64,000 bases of DNA from Pandoraea horticolens. Lineage in GTDB: Bacteria > Pseudomonadota > Gammaproteobacteria > Burkholderiales > Burkholderiaceae. A program made the position numbers and the translations under genes. The DNA is taken from the NCBI RefSeq assembly GCF_902459555.1, contig NZ_CABPSM010000020.1:1-64000 (forward strand), given 5' to 3'. This document shows positions 1 to 7,453 of the stretch, piece by piece (within the stretch, counting starts at the first letter, position 1; every line of letters begins with the position of its first letter). The notes beneath the pieces were generated by a model. It saw nothing but the letters and a program-made list of their open reading frames with translations. It did no database searches and was not told where the DNA came from.

Positions 1-78
1 GACACCGCCGGCAACCGCCCCAACGAAGTTGTTGGCCTGGGTAAAGAAGGAAGGGGCATTGTTCGTCGGCGTGTCCAT
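1..78 (-). CDS. Partial N-terminus of an unknown protein, cut by the window edge
   Basis: The minus-strand reading frame starts with ATG at 78 and runs off the left edge after 26 codons. The peptide begins MDTPTNNAPSFFTQANNFVG. A GAGGAG ribosome-binding site lies 5 nt before the ATG. It follows the 422-residue unknown gene (end 107) by 28 nt on the same strand, so the two are probably cotranscribed. No family can be named from so short a piece. Confidence 0.6.
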   Translation of the reverse strand, partial: MDTPTNNAPSFFTQANNFVGAVAGGV

Positions 79-106
79 TCGCTCTCCTCGGAAAGGATCC
101 GTCGAG

Positions 107-1375
107 TTATTTCGTGAGCGTCGGGAAAGTGCCGGTTCCGGTCGGATCCCAACTGGAATTAGCCCCCACTTTCAAGGAAAGCAGCCCGTTTTTTCCGTTG
201 GAAACAACAGTAAACAAGCTACTGTTTCCAAATTGGTCCCATATGGTTATCTGCGTATCAGCTAAAACAGGGGATGGATCTCCGCTAGAGTAAGAGAATC
301 CACTCGCCAATGCTGCATTTACCAAATAATATATCGCCACGACATCATCTCTACCACCATATTCCAACTCCACTAGTGACCACATGGGGTCGTTTCTATC
401 ATCGTCTTTATAATCCACTATAATGAACGCAAATTGGTTATTAGGAGACCGATTCCATATATAAGACGCGCAGTCTGTGGGGGGGATTTTACGGTCATGA
501 GACATTTGCATCCAGGTATCGGATACCGTGACACCTTTTGTTAAGTCGTACTTTAATATGTAAAATCCATAATCGGTTACTCTAAGATAATTTGCGTACT
601 GGCGATAGGGAACAGACCACGATGCACGCGTTATAACATAAACGTCATCTAGTCTAATCGTGTCGACAGCGGTATTGGACAGGTCGTAGCGTTTCGGAGG
701 GAGTGTTTCGATTGCGACAAATGAATGATCGGTCGGATCCATCAGGCTGGAAGCCGCTGTTTTTCCGTTGGCCATGGTCAGTTGGGCGCCAACCTTAAGG
801 GGGGTAACCGTCGACGTGGGGGAGCACGAGAGATAGAGCTTAAATTTGGATTTGTCGACAGATTTGTCTGGATCGGACGAGTGGGGAGCACTCTCCATCG
901 CTTGAGGAAGATGATGAAATTCGTTTTCCTGATCGGTGAACGACCATCCCTGTGGAAGCGCATCGCCACTCGTGTAGTCGATGAGTTGAAGGGTCGATTT
1001 TACCCTGTCGAGCACGTCTTGGCTGAGCGGCACATCATTCTTATTGGGGTCCACCGCTGTGATGAAAACCAGAATGCCGATCTGATTCAGACCGTTTGAG
1101 TAAATTGCACCCCCGTCGAGACCGGATTCTGTAATGAGTTCAATCAGCGTTGTTGACCACGCGTGTTTCCAGTAAGCGTCATTTTCTCCATAATCGGGAA
1201 AGGGATGATCGCTAGACGGGCCGTCGAATTGGGCAATGAAATAGTCGCCCACAGCACCGTTTTGGCCCACATCCGTAGCGCTAACGATGAAAACATCACC
1301 GGCCTGAGCCGAATCACCCCATTTCTTGAGGTTATCATAAGTTCCGGCGTTGGAATCAGACGTTTGCCTCTTCAT
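107..1375 (-). CDS. Unknown protein, 422 residues, AT-rich
   Basis: I do not recognise this protein. The start at 1375 (MKRQTSDSN) is chosen because GGAGG stands 8 nt upstream; the frame stays open 12 codons further without a better site. There is no signal peptide or membrane segment. The sequence is rich in Asp, Ser, Tyr and Trp and has the feel of a beta-rich soluble or secreted protein. The C-terminal third carries a GNSSLFTVVSNGKNGLLSLKV stretch. Its base composition is poorer in GC than the genes around it, which suggests acquisition. The only partner is the partial gene just downstream. Confidence 0.7.
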   Translation of the reverse strand: MKRQTSDSNAGTYDNLKKWGDSAQAGDVFIVSATDVGQNGAVGDYFIAQFDGPSSDHPFPDYGENDAYWKHAWSTTLIELITESGLDGGAIYSNGLNQIGILVFITAVDPNKNDVPLSQDVLDRVKSTLQLIDYTSGDALPQGWSFTDQENEFHHLPQAMESAPHSSDPDKSVDKSKFKLYLSCSPTSTVTPLKVGAQLTMANGKTAASSLMDPTDHSFVAIETLPPKRYDLSNTAVDTIRLDDVYVITRASWSVPYRQYANYLRVTDYGFYILKYDLTKGVTVSDTWMQMSHDRKIPPTDCASYIWNRSPNNQFAFIIVDYKDDDRNDPMWSLVELEYGGRDDVVAIYYLVNAALASGFSYSSGDPSPVLADTQITIWDQFGNSSLFTVVSNGKNGLLSLKVGANSSWDPTGTGTFPTLTK

Positions 1376-2022
1376 GAAACCGCCTCCAAATTTACGATGA
1401 CGGGCAGCCAAATCAACTTGGCTTTCTCCCTGTCGAATTAAAATTTTTTTGGCGCGACTTGGGTAAGACGGGCGGCCAATGTTGACTGCGAATCGCTGGT
1501 CGTCATGGCCATCTTGACAAGAGCCTGGAAGCCAAGGGCTGCAAGCATGAGATGCGTGCTCGCGGAATCACCATGAGGCCACATACGTTGGTCATAGCCA
1601 ACTATTCGGATTGCTAGTATGCGTACAGAAACATTACGCTCATTACTTGGACGTTTCCCCATCTTCAGAGAAGACTAAATGCAATGAAGCCGAGTCACTA
1701 GTGGGCTCTGGCCCCGTTGCGAATCACGTGCACGGTTTCGACGCCGAGAGGATTCTCGCAGCGGAACGGAAGGTCTCGAGTCCGAGCATCGGGCGTGTTC
1801 GTTGTTTGATGGCCCGGTTATGCGCAGCAACACGAGTTCGGCCCTAATGCGGCGCCGTGACGCGGGGACCGATGTCGGCGGTCGGGTGGCAACGCTTCGC
1901 GTAGTGTCCTGAACTTCCCTTTCCGGCCATGGTGGCCGGCAGGAGAAGAAAATATCAAAGTCGCGCAAACGGCCTGGCAGGACTACCCCAACCGTGCCCC
2001 CAGCGCCGAACGCGCAAGTCGC
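1376..2022. other. Intergenic region without a recognisable gene
   Basis: About 650 bp between the unknown gene and the transporter. Short open frames occur on both strands, but none has a convincing ribosome-binding site or a recognisable product. It may contain decayed mobile-element sequence; I cannot assign any. Confidence 0.4.
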
Positions 2023-3414
2023 TCAATTTCTCAATGAGCTTGACGCCTTCCTCGAGGCCGTCCGCCGTCCGCCCTTGTTTCCATTGGCCGAAACTTTAGT
2101 TGCCTCTCCCTGCAGGTTGCGCCGGAACGTCTCCGGAGTTTTCCATATCGCGATAATCGAGAGTGTGGCACCAAACATGACGTATCCCGCTACCAGTGGC
2201 CAGTGAGTTCCATTCGGTCCGGCAAGCGCCGTGGCGATGAATGGTGTAAGTCCGCCGGCCAGAATCGAAGCGATTTCTCGTCCAGCAGCGGCACCCGTAT
2301 AGCGGCGATCGGCCGGAAACAGTTCCGCAAACAATGCCGGTTGTACGGCGTTCAGCGCATTGTGTCCGATGTTCAGTACGATGACATAACCGAGGACAAT
2401 AAGAGGGAACAATTGAGTGTGCAGCAACAAGAAGAATGGAAATGCTGTCACGAACACAACTACGGCGCCAAACAGGTATACAGGCCGACGGCCAATTCGA
2501 TCCGAAATTGCTGCAAAAGCACCATGTGCGGGGAAGGCAAGCACTGACACAATAAGCATTGCGCTGTTTAACGTGCCACGTTCGATTCCCAGTACATTTG
2601 CGCCGTAAGACAATGCGAATACGGTGAGCAAGAAGTAGGGAAGCGCCTCAGCAAAGCGCAACCCAACGATCAAAAGGAGGCTGCGCCAGTCATCACGGAA
2701 TGTGGCAGCTATCATGTTCGCATTCGGGACTGCCTTGCGCACCGATGGCACTACGAATTCGGTAAATACGGGTGTCTCGGAGAGGTTGCTGCGCATCCAG
2801 TACGTTACGCTGAGCAGTAAGGTCGAAAACATGAACGGGACGCGCCATCCCCATGACAGTAAGGCTTCCCTGGGAAGAGAGTACACCCAAGCAAAGATCA
2901 GCGTGATCAATATCTGTGCGGAAAATCCTCCCGTATTGGGCCAGGCGGTGAAGAAGCCTCGCCGATGCTCTGGTGCTGTTTCCAGCACGATTACCATCGC
3001 CCCTCCCCATTCGCCGCCAACAGCGAAGCCCTGCGCCAGTCTCAGCAGCACGAGCAACAGCGGCGCAAGCACCCCAATCTGGGCGTAATCAGGAAGTAAT
3101 CCGATAAGCAGCGTCGAAAACCCCATTAAGCCGAGCGTGACAAGCAGTGCTGACTTCCTGCCATGCGTGTCGCCCCATCGGCCGAAGTACAGTCCGCCGA
3201 GAGGACGGGCGAGGAAACCGACAGCGAACGTGCCAAATGCCGCGAGCGTGCCGATGAAACCGTCAGACTCAGGGAAGAAAATCTGCGGAAATACGGCAGA
3301 TGCGGCCGTACCATAGACTAGGAAGTCGTAGTATTCGAGCGTGTTACCCAGGAAACTGGATGTCACCACTTTCCAGATGTTGCGATCGCTCTGCTTTATG
3401 TTGACCGTGCCCAT
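2023..3414 (-). CDS. MFS transporter, metabolite:H+ symporter (MHS) family
   Basis: An inner-membrane proton symporter of the ShiA/ProP-like MHS branch, about 463 residues with some twelve hydrophobic segments. The N-terminal stretch SSFLGNTLEYYDFLVYG before TM1 is the MHS hallmark (usually GTxIEWYDFxxYG). The TM2-3 loop FGRWGDTHGRKSALL is the MFS loop motif, and RLAQGFAVGGEWGGA is the conserved TM4 segment. Substrates of the family include shikimate, proline/betaine, citrate and alpha-ketoglutarate; which one applies cannot be read here. The start is placed at MGTVNIK because MHS proteins usually have about 15-25 residues before TM1. An upstream ATG (3447) and a GTG (3468) are alternatives. 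It appears monocistronic. Confidence 0.85.
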   Translation of the reverse strand: MGTVNIKQSDRNIWKVVTSSFLGNTLEYYDFLVYGTAASAVFPQIFFPESDGFIGTLAAFGTFAVGFLARPLGGLYFGRWGDTHGRKSALLVTLGLMGFSTLLIGLLPDYAQIGVLAPLLLVLLRLAQGFAVGGEWGGAMVIVLETAPEHRRGFFTAWPNTGGFSAQILITLIFAWVYSLPREALLSWGWRVPFMFSTLLLSVTYWMRSNLSETPVFTEFVVPSVRKAVPNANMIAATFRDDWRSLLLIVGLRFAEALPYFLLTVFALSYGANVLGIERGTLNSAMLIVSVLAFPAHGAFAAISDRIGRRPVYLFGAVVVFVTAFPFFLLLHTQLFPLIVLGYVIVLNIGHNALNAVQPALFAELFPADRRYTGAAAGREIASILAGGLTPFIATALAGPNGTHWPLVAGYVMFGATLSIIAIWKTPETFRRNLQGEATKVSANGNKGGRRTASRKASSSLRN

Positions 3415-4111
3415 AGTGACGAACCCGCAAGATTCGTTTTTTCGCATGTTATGCAGCGTGATTGCCACGAACGCTGGGGAAATGGGGCTCCCCGTGATGT
3501 CGCGTCAACTAGTTAATTCGTGCCAATAAGGACCCGGGACGGCGGCACAATTGTGTCTCGCGGTGAAGGCGTGGGTCGTGCCCCCCTTTGCGTACTGACT
3601 GCCTCGCACTTTGTCGCCGGCAAAGGGACTGGCCATGACAGTTAGGGGACACAATTCAGATTAACGAAACGCGAGTCTTGGACGCAAATGGGCAACTCCG
3701 TCCAATTTGCAGATTCGTAGCGATTTTTTATCATGCAGTCAGGTTCATGAGATCCCCGTCCAACGTCGGCACGCACTGCAACCGGTAGTCGTTGCGGAGG
3801 TGGCGCGTGGCTACGCAACGTGCACACGAACCGTCAATCCTCGGCCGTTAGGCCCACCGTCGAGGGTGACTGTGGCTCATCACTCCGCCACGCCCGCCCT
3901 CGCCTTCGCGATCACCTTTATCTCGAACTTGGACCGCTGCCGGGATCGTAAGCACTTCTAGCCTATGATTGGCCCGCTGCCGCGACGATAGACGAGGGCG
4001 TGGCGCGCGCCCCCGATCGCTCTAGTGCGCCACGGATCGGCAATAGGAAGAACTGCAACGTGTCTGGCTGGACCTCTTGCCGACCAGTCAGTCCGGGAGA
4101 CAACCTGCGGT
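3415..4111. other. Intergenic region with IS-like remnants
   Basis: Holds the upstream region of the transporter, including a CACAATTGTG palindrome at 3546-3555. It also holds a 52-bp sequence (3929-3980) that recurs at 11381-11432. No gene is supported. Confidence 0.4.
3929..3980 (+). repeat. 52-bp direct repeat, left copy
   Basis: The sequence begins ttggaccgctgccgggatcg and matches 11381-11432 in the same orientation with four mismatches in 52 positions. The two copies bracket repeat proteins A and B, the integrase relic and the kinase gene. The second copy abuts a relic of an IS3-type orfA, so the repeat may be part of an insertion-sequence end. Confidence 0.65.
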
Positions 4112-6589
4112 TCACATCGGCCCCGCGCCACCGTTGCGGAGCCGGCCCTCGGCGCGCTTCGTCAGCGTGCCGTCTGCACGAAGGTAATTTTTCAGAGAGC
4201 CGGACACGACGCCGTACTGCGTAGCCACGCCGTCAAGCCCGCCCGCCTCATCAATCCCCCGCTTGCCGAGGTGCTGCCACTCCCGCAACATTTCGAGGGT
4301 GACTTCCTTGCCCGACGGGTTGAGCCGGTCCTCGGCGCGCTTCGTCAGCGTGCCGTCTGCACGCAGGTAAATTCTCAGCGCGCCAGACGCGACGCCGTAC
4401 TGCGTGGCCAAGCCGTCAAGCCCGCCCGCCTCACCAATCCCCCGCTTGCCGAGGTGCTGCCACTCTCGCAACATTTTGAGGGTGACTTCCGTGCCCGGCG
4501 GATTGAGCCGGTCCTCGGCGCGCTTCGTCAACGTACCGTCTGCACGAAGGTAAATTTTCAGCGTGCCGCACGCGACGCCGTACAGCCTGGCCACGCCGCC
4601 AAGCCCGCCCGCCTCATCAATCCCCCGTTTGCCGAGGCGCCGCCACTCCCGCAACATCTCGAGCGTGATGTCCTTGCCCGGCGGGTTGAGCCGGTCCTCG
4701 GCGCGCTTCGTCAACGTGCCGTCTGCCCGCACGTACATTTTCAGCGTGCCAGACACAACGCCATACTGCGTAGCCAAGCTGTCAAGCCCGCCCACCTCAT
4801 CAATTCCCTGCGCGCCGAGGCGCTGCCACTCCCGCAACATCTCGAGGGTGATGTCCTTGCCCGGCGGATTGAGCCGGTCCTCGGCGCGCTTCGTCAGCGT
4901 ACCGTCTGCACGAAGGTAATGTCTCAGCGCGCCAGACGCGACGCCGTACTGCCCGGCCACGCCGTCAAGTCCGCCCGCCTTGTCAATCGCCTGTTTGCCG
5001 AGGTGCTGCCACTCCCGCAACATCTCGAGGGTGATGTCCTTGCCCGGTGGGTTGAGCCGGTCCTCGGCGCGCTTCGTCAGCGTGCCATCTGCACGAAGGT
5101 AATTTTTCAGCGCGCCAAACGCGACGCCGTACTGCTCGGCCACGCCGCCAAGCCCGCCTGCCTCGTCAAGCCCCTGCTTGCCGAGGCGCTGCCACTCCTG
5201 CAACATCTCGAGGGTGATGTCCTTGCCCGGTGGATTGAGCCGGTCCTCGGCGCGCTTCGTCAGCGTGCCGTCTGCCCGCAGGTAAATTTTCAGCGCGCCA
5301 GACGCGACGCCGTACTGTCTGGCCACGCCGTCAAGCCCGCCCGCCTTGTCAATCCCTTGCTTGCCGAGGTGCTGCCACTCCCGCACCATATCGAGGGTGA
5401 CTTCCGTGGCCGGCGGGTTGAGCCGGTCCTCGGCGCGCTTCGTCAGCGTGCCGTCTGCACGAAGGTAAATTTTCAGCGCGACAGACGCGACGCCGTACTG
5501 CCTGGCCACGCCGTCAAGCCCGCCCGCCTTGTTAATCCCCTGCTTGCCGAGGTGCTGCCACTCCCGCACCATCCCGAGGGTGACTTCCGTGGTCGGCGGG
5601 TTGAGCCGGTCCTCGGCGCGCTTCGTCAGCGTGCCGTCTGCACGCAGATAATGTTTCAGCGCGCCAGACGCGACGCCGTACTGCCTGGCCACGCTGTCAA
5701 GCCCCCCCGCCTCATCAATCCCCTGCTTGCCAAGGCGCTGCCACTCTCGCACCATATCGAGGGTGACTTCCGCGCCCGGCGGGTTGAGCCGGTCCTCGGC
5801 GCGCTTCGTCAGCGTGCCGTCTGCACGCAGATAGTGTTTCAGCGCGCCAGACACGACGCCGTACTGCCTGGCCACGCCGTCAAGTCCCCCCGCCTCACGA
5901 ATCCCCTGCTTGCCGAGGTGCTGCCACCCCCGCACCATCTCGGTGGTGACCGCCATTCGTCCGCGCCCCGTGCCAATTCCTTTGCGGGGGATTTGGGCCG
6001 GTGCAGGCATTAAATCAGCATCGCCGCGACTGCCTGCGTCGTGTGACGCTACGCGCTTTCGATCGCTGCCGCTGGCATGCGCCTCCTGAGTTTCGGGGTG
6101 CGGCGATCGTCGAGCCGAGGTCGACGGCATGCCAGAGAACCCATGGGTATGCAAAGCCAATTCGTCTTGCAGGTCCAGCGCCCCTTCAAGTATTGCTGCT
6201 GTTGAGGGGCGAGACGGGCGTTCGGTCCAGCTTGATGGCGTGCCGGCCAGTGCTTGGGCATTGACGCGCATAGGCGGTTCCGTTCGCCCCCCCGTCTGAT
6301 CTGCCTGGTGCACTAAGCGCACATTGACGCCGACAATAGTCGGCTGCGTTGATGTTGACGTCGACTGGCCTACGTTTCCCGGGGCCTGTCCGGTGCCTAT
6401 CGTCATTCTGAGGGGCGGCAGGAATTGACTCAAGCTCAACGGCATACGGGACCACCCGTCAGCCTGACGCACCTCACGTACGTTGGCGCCAAGGATAGTC
6501 GACTGCGTTGTGGTAGTAGGTAGTGCCGACGTTGAGGTCGTCACGAGGAGCCGGGAGCGCGGGGTCCCAGCGCCGGAAACAGGATACAT
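4112..6589 (-). CDS. Repeat protein A: ten tandem 61-residue helix-turn-helix-like units, probable secreted effector
   Basis: 825 residues; no known family was recognised. The N-terminal ~210 residues are low-complexity, rich in Ser, Thr and Pro (starting MYPVSGAGTPRSRLLVTTST), as in many type III effector leaders. Ten units follow, each of the form MLREWQxLGKxGIDxAGGLD then xVAxQYGVxSGALKxYLRAD then GTLTKRAEDRLNPP. The core VAxQYGVxSGALKxYLR resembles a helix-turn-helix. In gene order the variable pair after L is KH, KH, KI, KI, KN, RH, KM, KI, RI, KN. Other variable sites are WQH/WQR and IDE/IDK. No signal peptide or membrane segment is present. The upstream cassette is shared with B, C and a relic. 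Secretion and DNA or protein binding are inferences. Confidence 0.85.
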   Translation of the reverse strand: MYPVSGAGTPRSRLLVTTSTSALPTTTTQSTILGANVREVRQADGWSRMPLSLSQFLPPLRMTIGTGQAPGNVGQSTSTSTQPTIVGVNVRLVHQADQTGGRTEPPMRVNAQALAGTPSSWTERPSRPSTAAILEGALDLQDELALHTHGFSGMPSTSARRSPHPETQEAHASGSDRKRVASHDAGSRGDADLMPAPAQIPRKGIGTGRGRMAVTTEMVRGWQHLGKQGIREAGGLDGVARQYGVVSGALKHYLRADGTLTKRAEDRLNPPGAEVTLDMVREWQRLGKQGIDEAGGLDSVARQYGVASGALKHYLRADGTLTKRAEDRLNPPTTEVTLGMVREWQHLGKQGINKAGGLDGVARQYGVASVALKIYLRADGTLTKRAEDRLNPPATEVTLDMVREWQHLGKQGIDKAGGLDGVARQYGVASGALKIYLRADGTLTKRAEDRLNPPGKDITLEMLQEWQRLGKQGLDEAGGLGGVAEQYGVAFGALKNYLRADGTLTKRAEDRLNPPGKDITLEMLREWQHLGKQAIDKAGGLDGVAGQYGVASGALRHYLRADGTLTKRAEDRLNPPGKDITLEMLREWQRLGAQGIDEVGGLDSLATQYGVVSGTLKMYVRADGTLTKRAEDRLNPPGKDITLEMLREWRRLGKRGIDEAGGLGGVARLYGVACGTLKIYLRADGTLTKRAEDRLNPPGTEVTLKMLREWQHLGKRGIGEAGGLDGLATQYGVASGALRIYLRADGTLTKRAEDRLNPSGKEVTLEMLREWQHLGKRGIDEAGGLDGVATQYGVVSGSLKNYLRADGTLTKRAEGRLRNGGAGPM
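4115..5944 (-). repeat. Ten tandem 183-bp repeats encoding the units of protein A
   Basis: The phrase tgagccggtcctcggcgcgc recurs exactly every 183 bp, for example at 4321, 4504 and 4687. Units are highly alike at DNA level, which points to recent unit duplication or gene conversion. The same 183-bp unit occurs six times in inverse orientation in gene B. The array lies within a coding sequence. Confidence 0.9.
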
Positions 6590-6660
6590 TGGATTAATCT
6601 CACGGAAGCGCTTTCGATCGCGGCGTGCCCGTCATCGTCACAGCCCGCCGTGTGCTTTTT

Positions 6661-6702
6661 ATTGTCGCAGAGACTCGCCGTCCACTTTTGCACAAATCGC
6701 TC
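6661..6702 (-). promoter_or_regulatory. Candidate promoter of repeat protein A
   Basis: Read on the minus strand, gagcgatttgtgcaa (6702-6688) is followed, 23 nt after ttgtgc, by a -10-like gacaat (6666-6661), then 71 nt to the ATG at 6589. The same box, spacing and downstream distance recur before gene C and the relic at 36 kb, and in weaker form before gene B. A transcription start near 6654 is inferred. Confidence 0.55.
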
Positions 6703-6790
6703 TTTCGATATTGACTAAAAGTGCCCAACGCCCATAAATGGAAAATCCCGATGGAACCCATACCGGACGGTGATCTGGACGCGCGAGTCG

Positions 6791-7426
6791 CTACGCGAAC
6801 GGCCGTCGCGTGAAGATCCGCTGAATCTGCTGCGTGCGCTGCACGTCATCACCGTCGAGATAGATGGAGGTCGTCGAAATCGATGCGTGCCGCAGGTTAT
6901 CGCGCATGGTCGTGCGCGTTGCCCCGCCAGCCAGTGCGTGTGTTGCGTGCGAGTGTCTTATCCAGAGCGGCGTGACCTGCCGTAGCTTGTCTGCGAGTAG
7001 CGGATGATCAGCTTCGACGATATCCGGCCAGCTTGTGGCGCAGCCCTTTCTCTCGGAAGGGGTTGCGCACGTCGACGTTGCCGTTGTCTGCACCGTTAAC
7101 GGCCCGAGCCGGAGCTTGTGGCTGGCTTCCTGGGACATTTTGATATCTCTCGACAGGCAGCGCCGATAGTTCGTGATCCCAGCATAGACACGAGCCCAAA
7201 GTGCCTCCTTCGGCGCAGCTATGGACGGATGATCGGGGCGACTCGTAAAAGGCCGGTTGTACCAGGCGTAGCGGCACACGGGAAAGCGGCCAAGTGGGTC
7301 TGGCAAGCGCACGGCGGGAGCTGCGGCTTGCCACCCCAGTGAGCGATTCATGCAAGCGCCGATGGCGAGCTTATGCAACAGTGAGACTGCCCACAATGGG
7401 CCATCTGACGATGGCAGGCACATCAC
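6791..7426 (-). pseudogene. Tyrosine recombinase/integrase relic (C-terminal part)
   Basis: The end of this frame matches the catalytic C-terminus of phage-type integrases. IRHSHATHALAGGATRTTMR corresponds to the conserved LRHTxATHxLxxG block, and LRHASISTTSIYLDGDD holds the second His and the nucleophile Tyr. The upstream part, which should carry the first catalytic Arg, is scrambled, and fragments lie in other frames, so the gene looks frameshifted and inactive. It lies between oppositely oriented genes A and B and may be the relic of whatever brought or rearranged them. Confidence 0.65.
7341..7382 (+). promoter_or_regulatory. Candidate promoter of repeat protein B
   Basis: The box gagcgattcatgcaa (7341-7355) is followed, after the same 23-nt spacing, by aacagt (7377-7382), a poorer -10 hexamer than in the other copies. 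The ATG of gene B lies 72 nt further on. The region overlaps the 3' side of the integrase relic on the other strand. Confidence 0.4.
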
Positions 7427-7453
7427 GAACAGGAACTTCTATCAGGCAACGCC

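Noticed and set aside
1438-1662. A 74-codon minus-strand frame upstream of the first gene
   Set aside because: No recognisable product or ribosome-binding site; it could be IS debris but cannot be shown.
4115-5944. Regular DNA repeats as a possible CRISPR array
   Set aside because: The period is 183 bp with nearly whole-unit identity and an open coding frame; there are no short repeats with unique spacers and no cas genes.
4025-6013. A 662-codon open frame on the plus strand opposite gene A
   Set aside because: It exists because GC-rich repeats are open in several frames. It lacks the leader, promoter cassette and paralogues in a consistent arrangement that the minus-strand frame has.
6661-6702. 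The promoter box as an hrpII box
   Set aside because: No TTCG-N16-TTCG pair is present in any of the copies.
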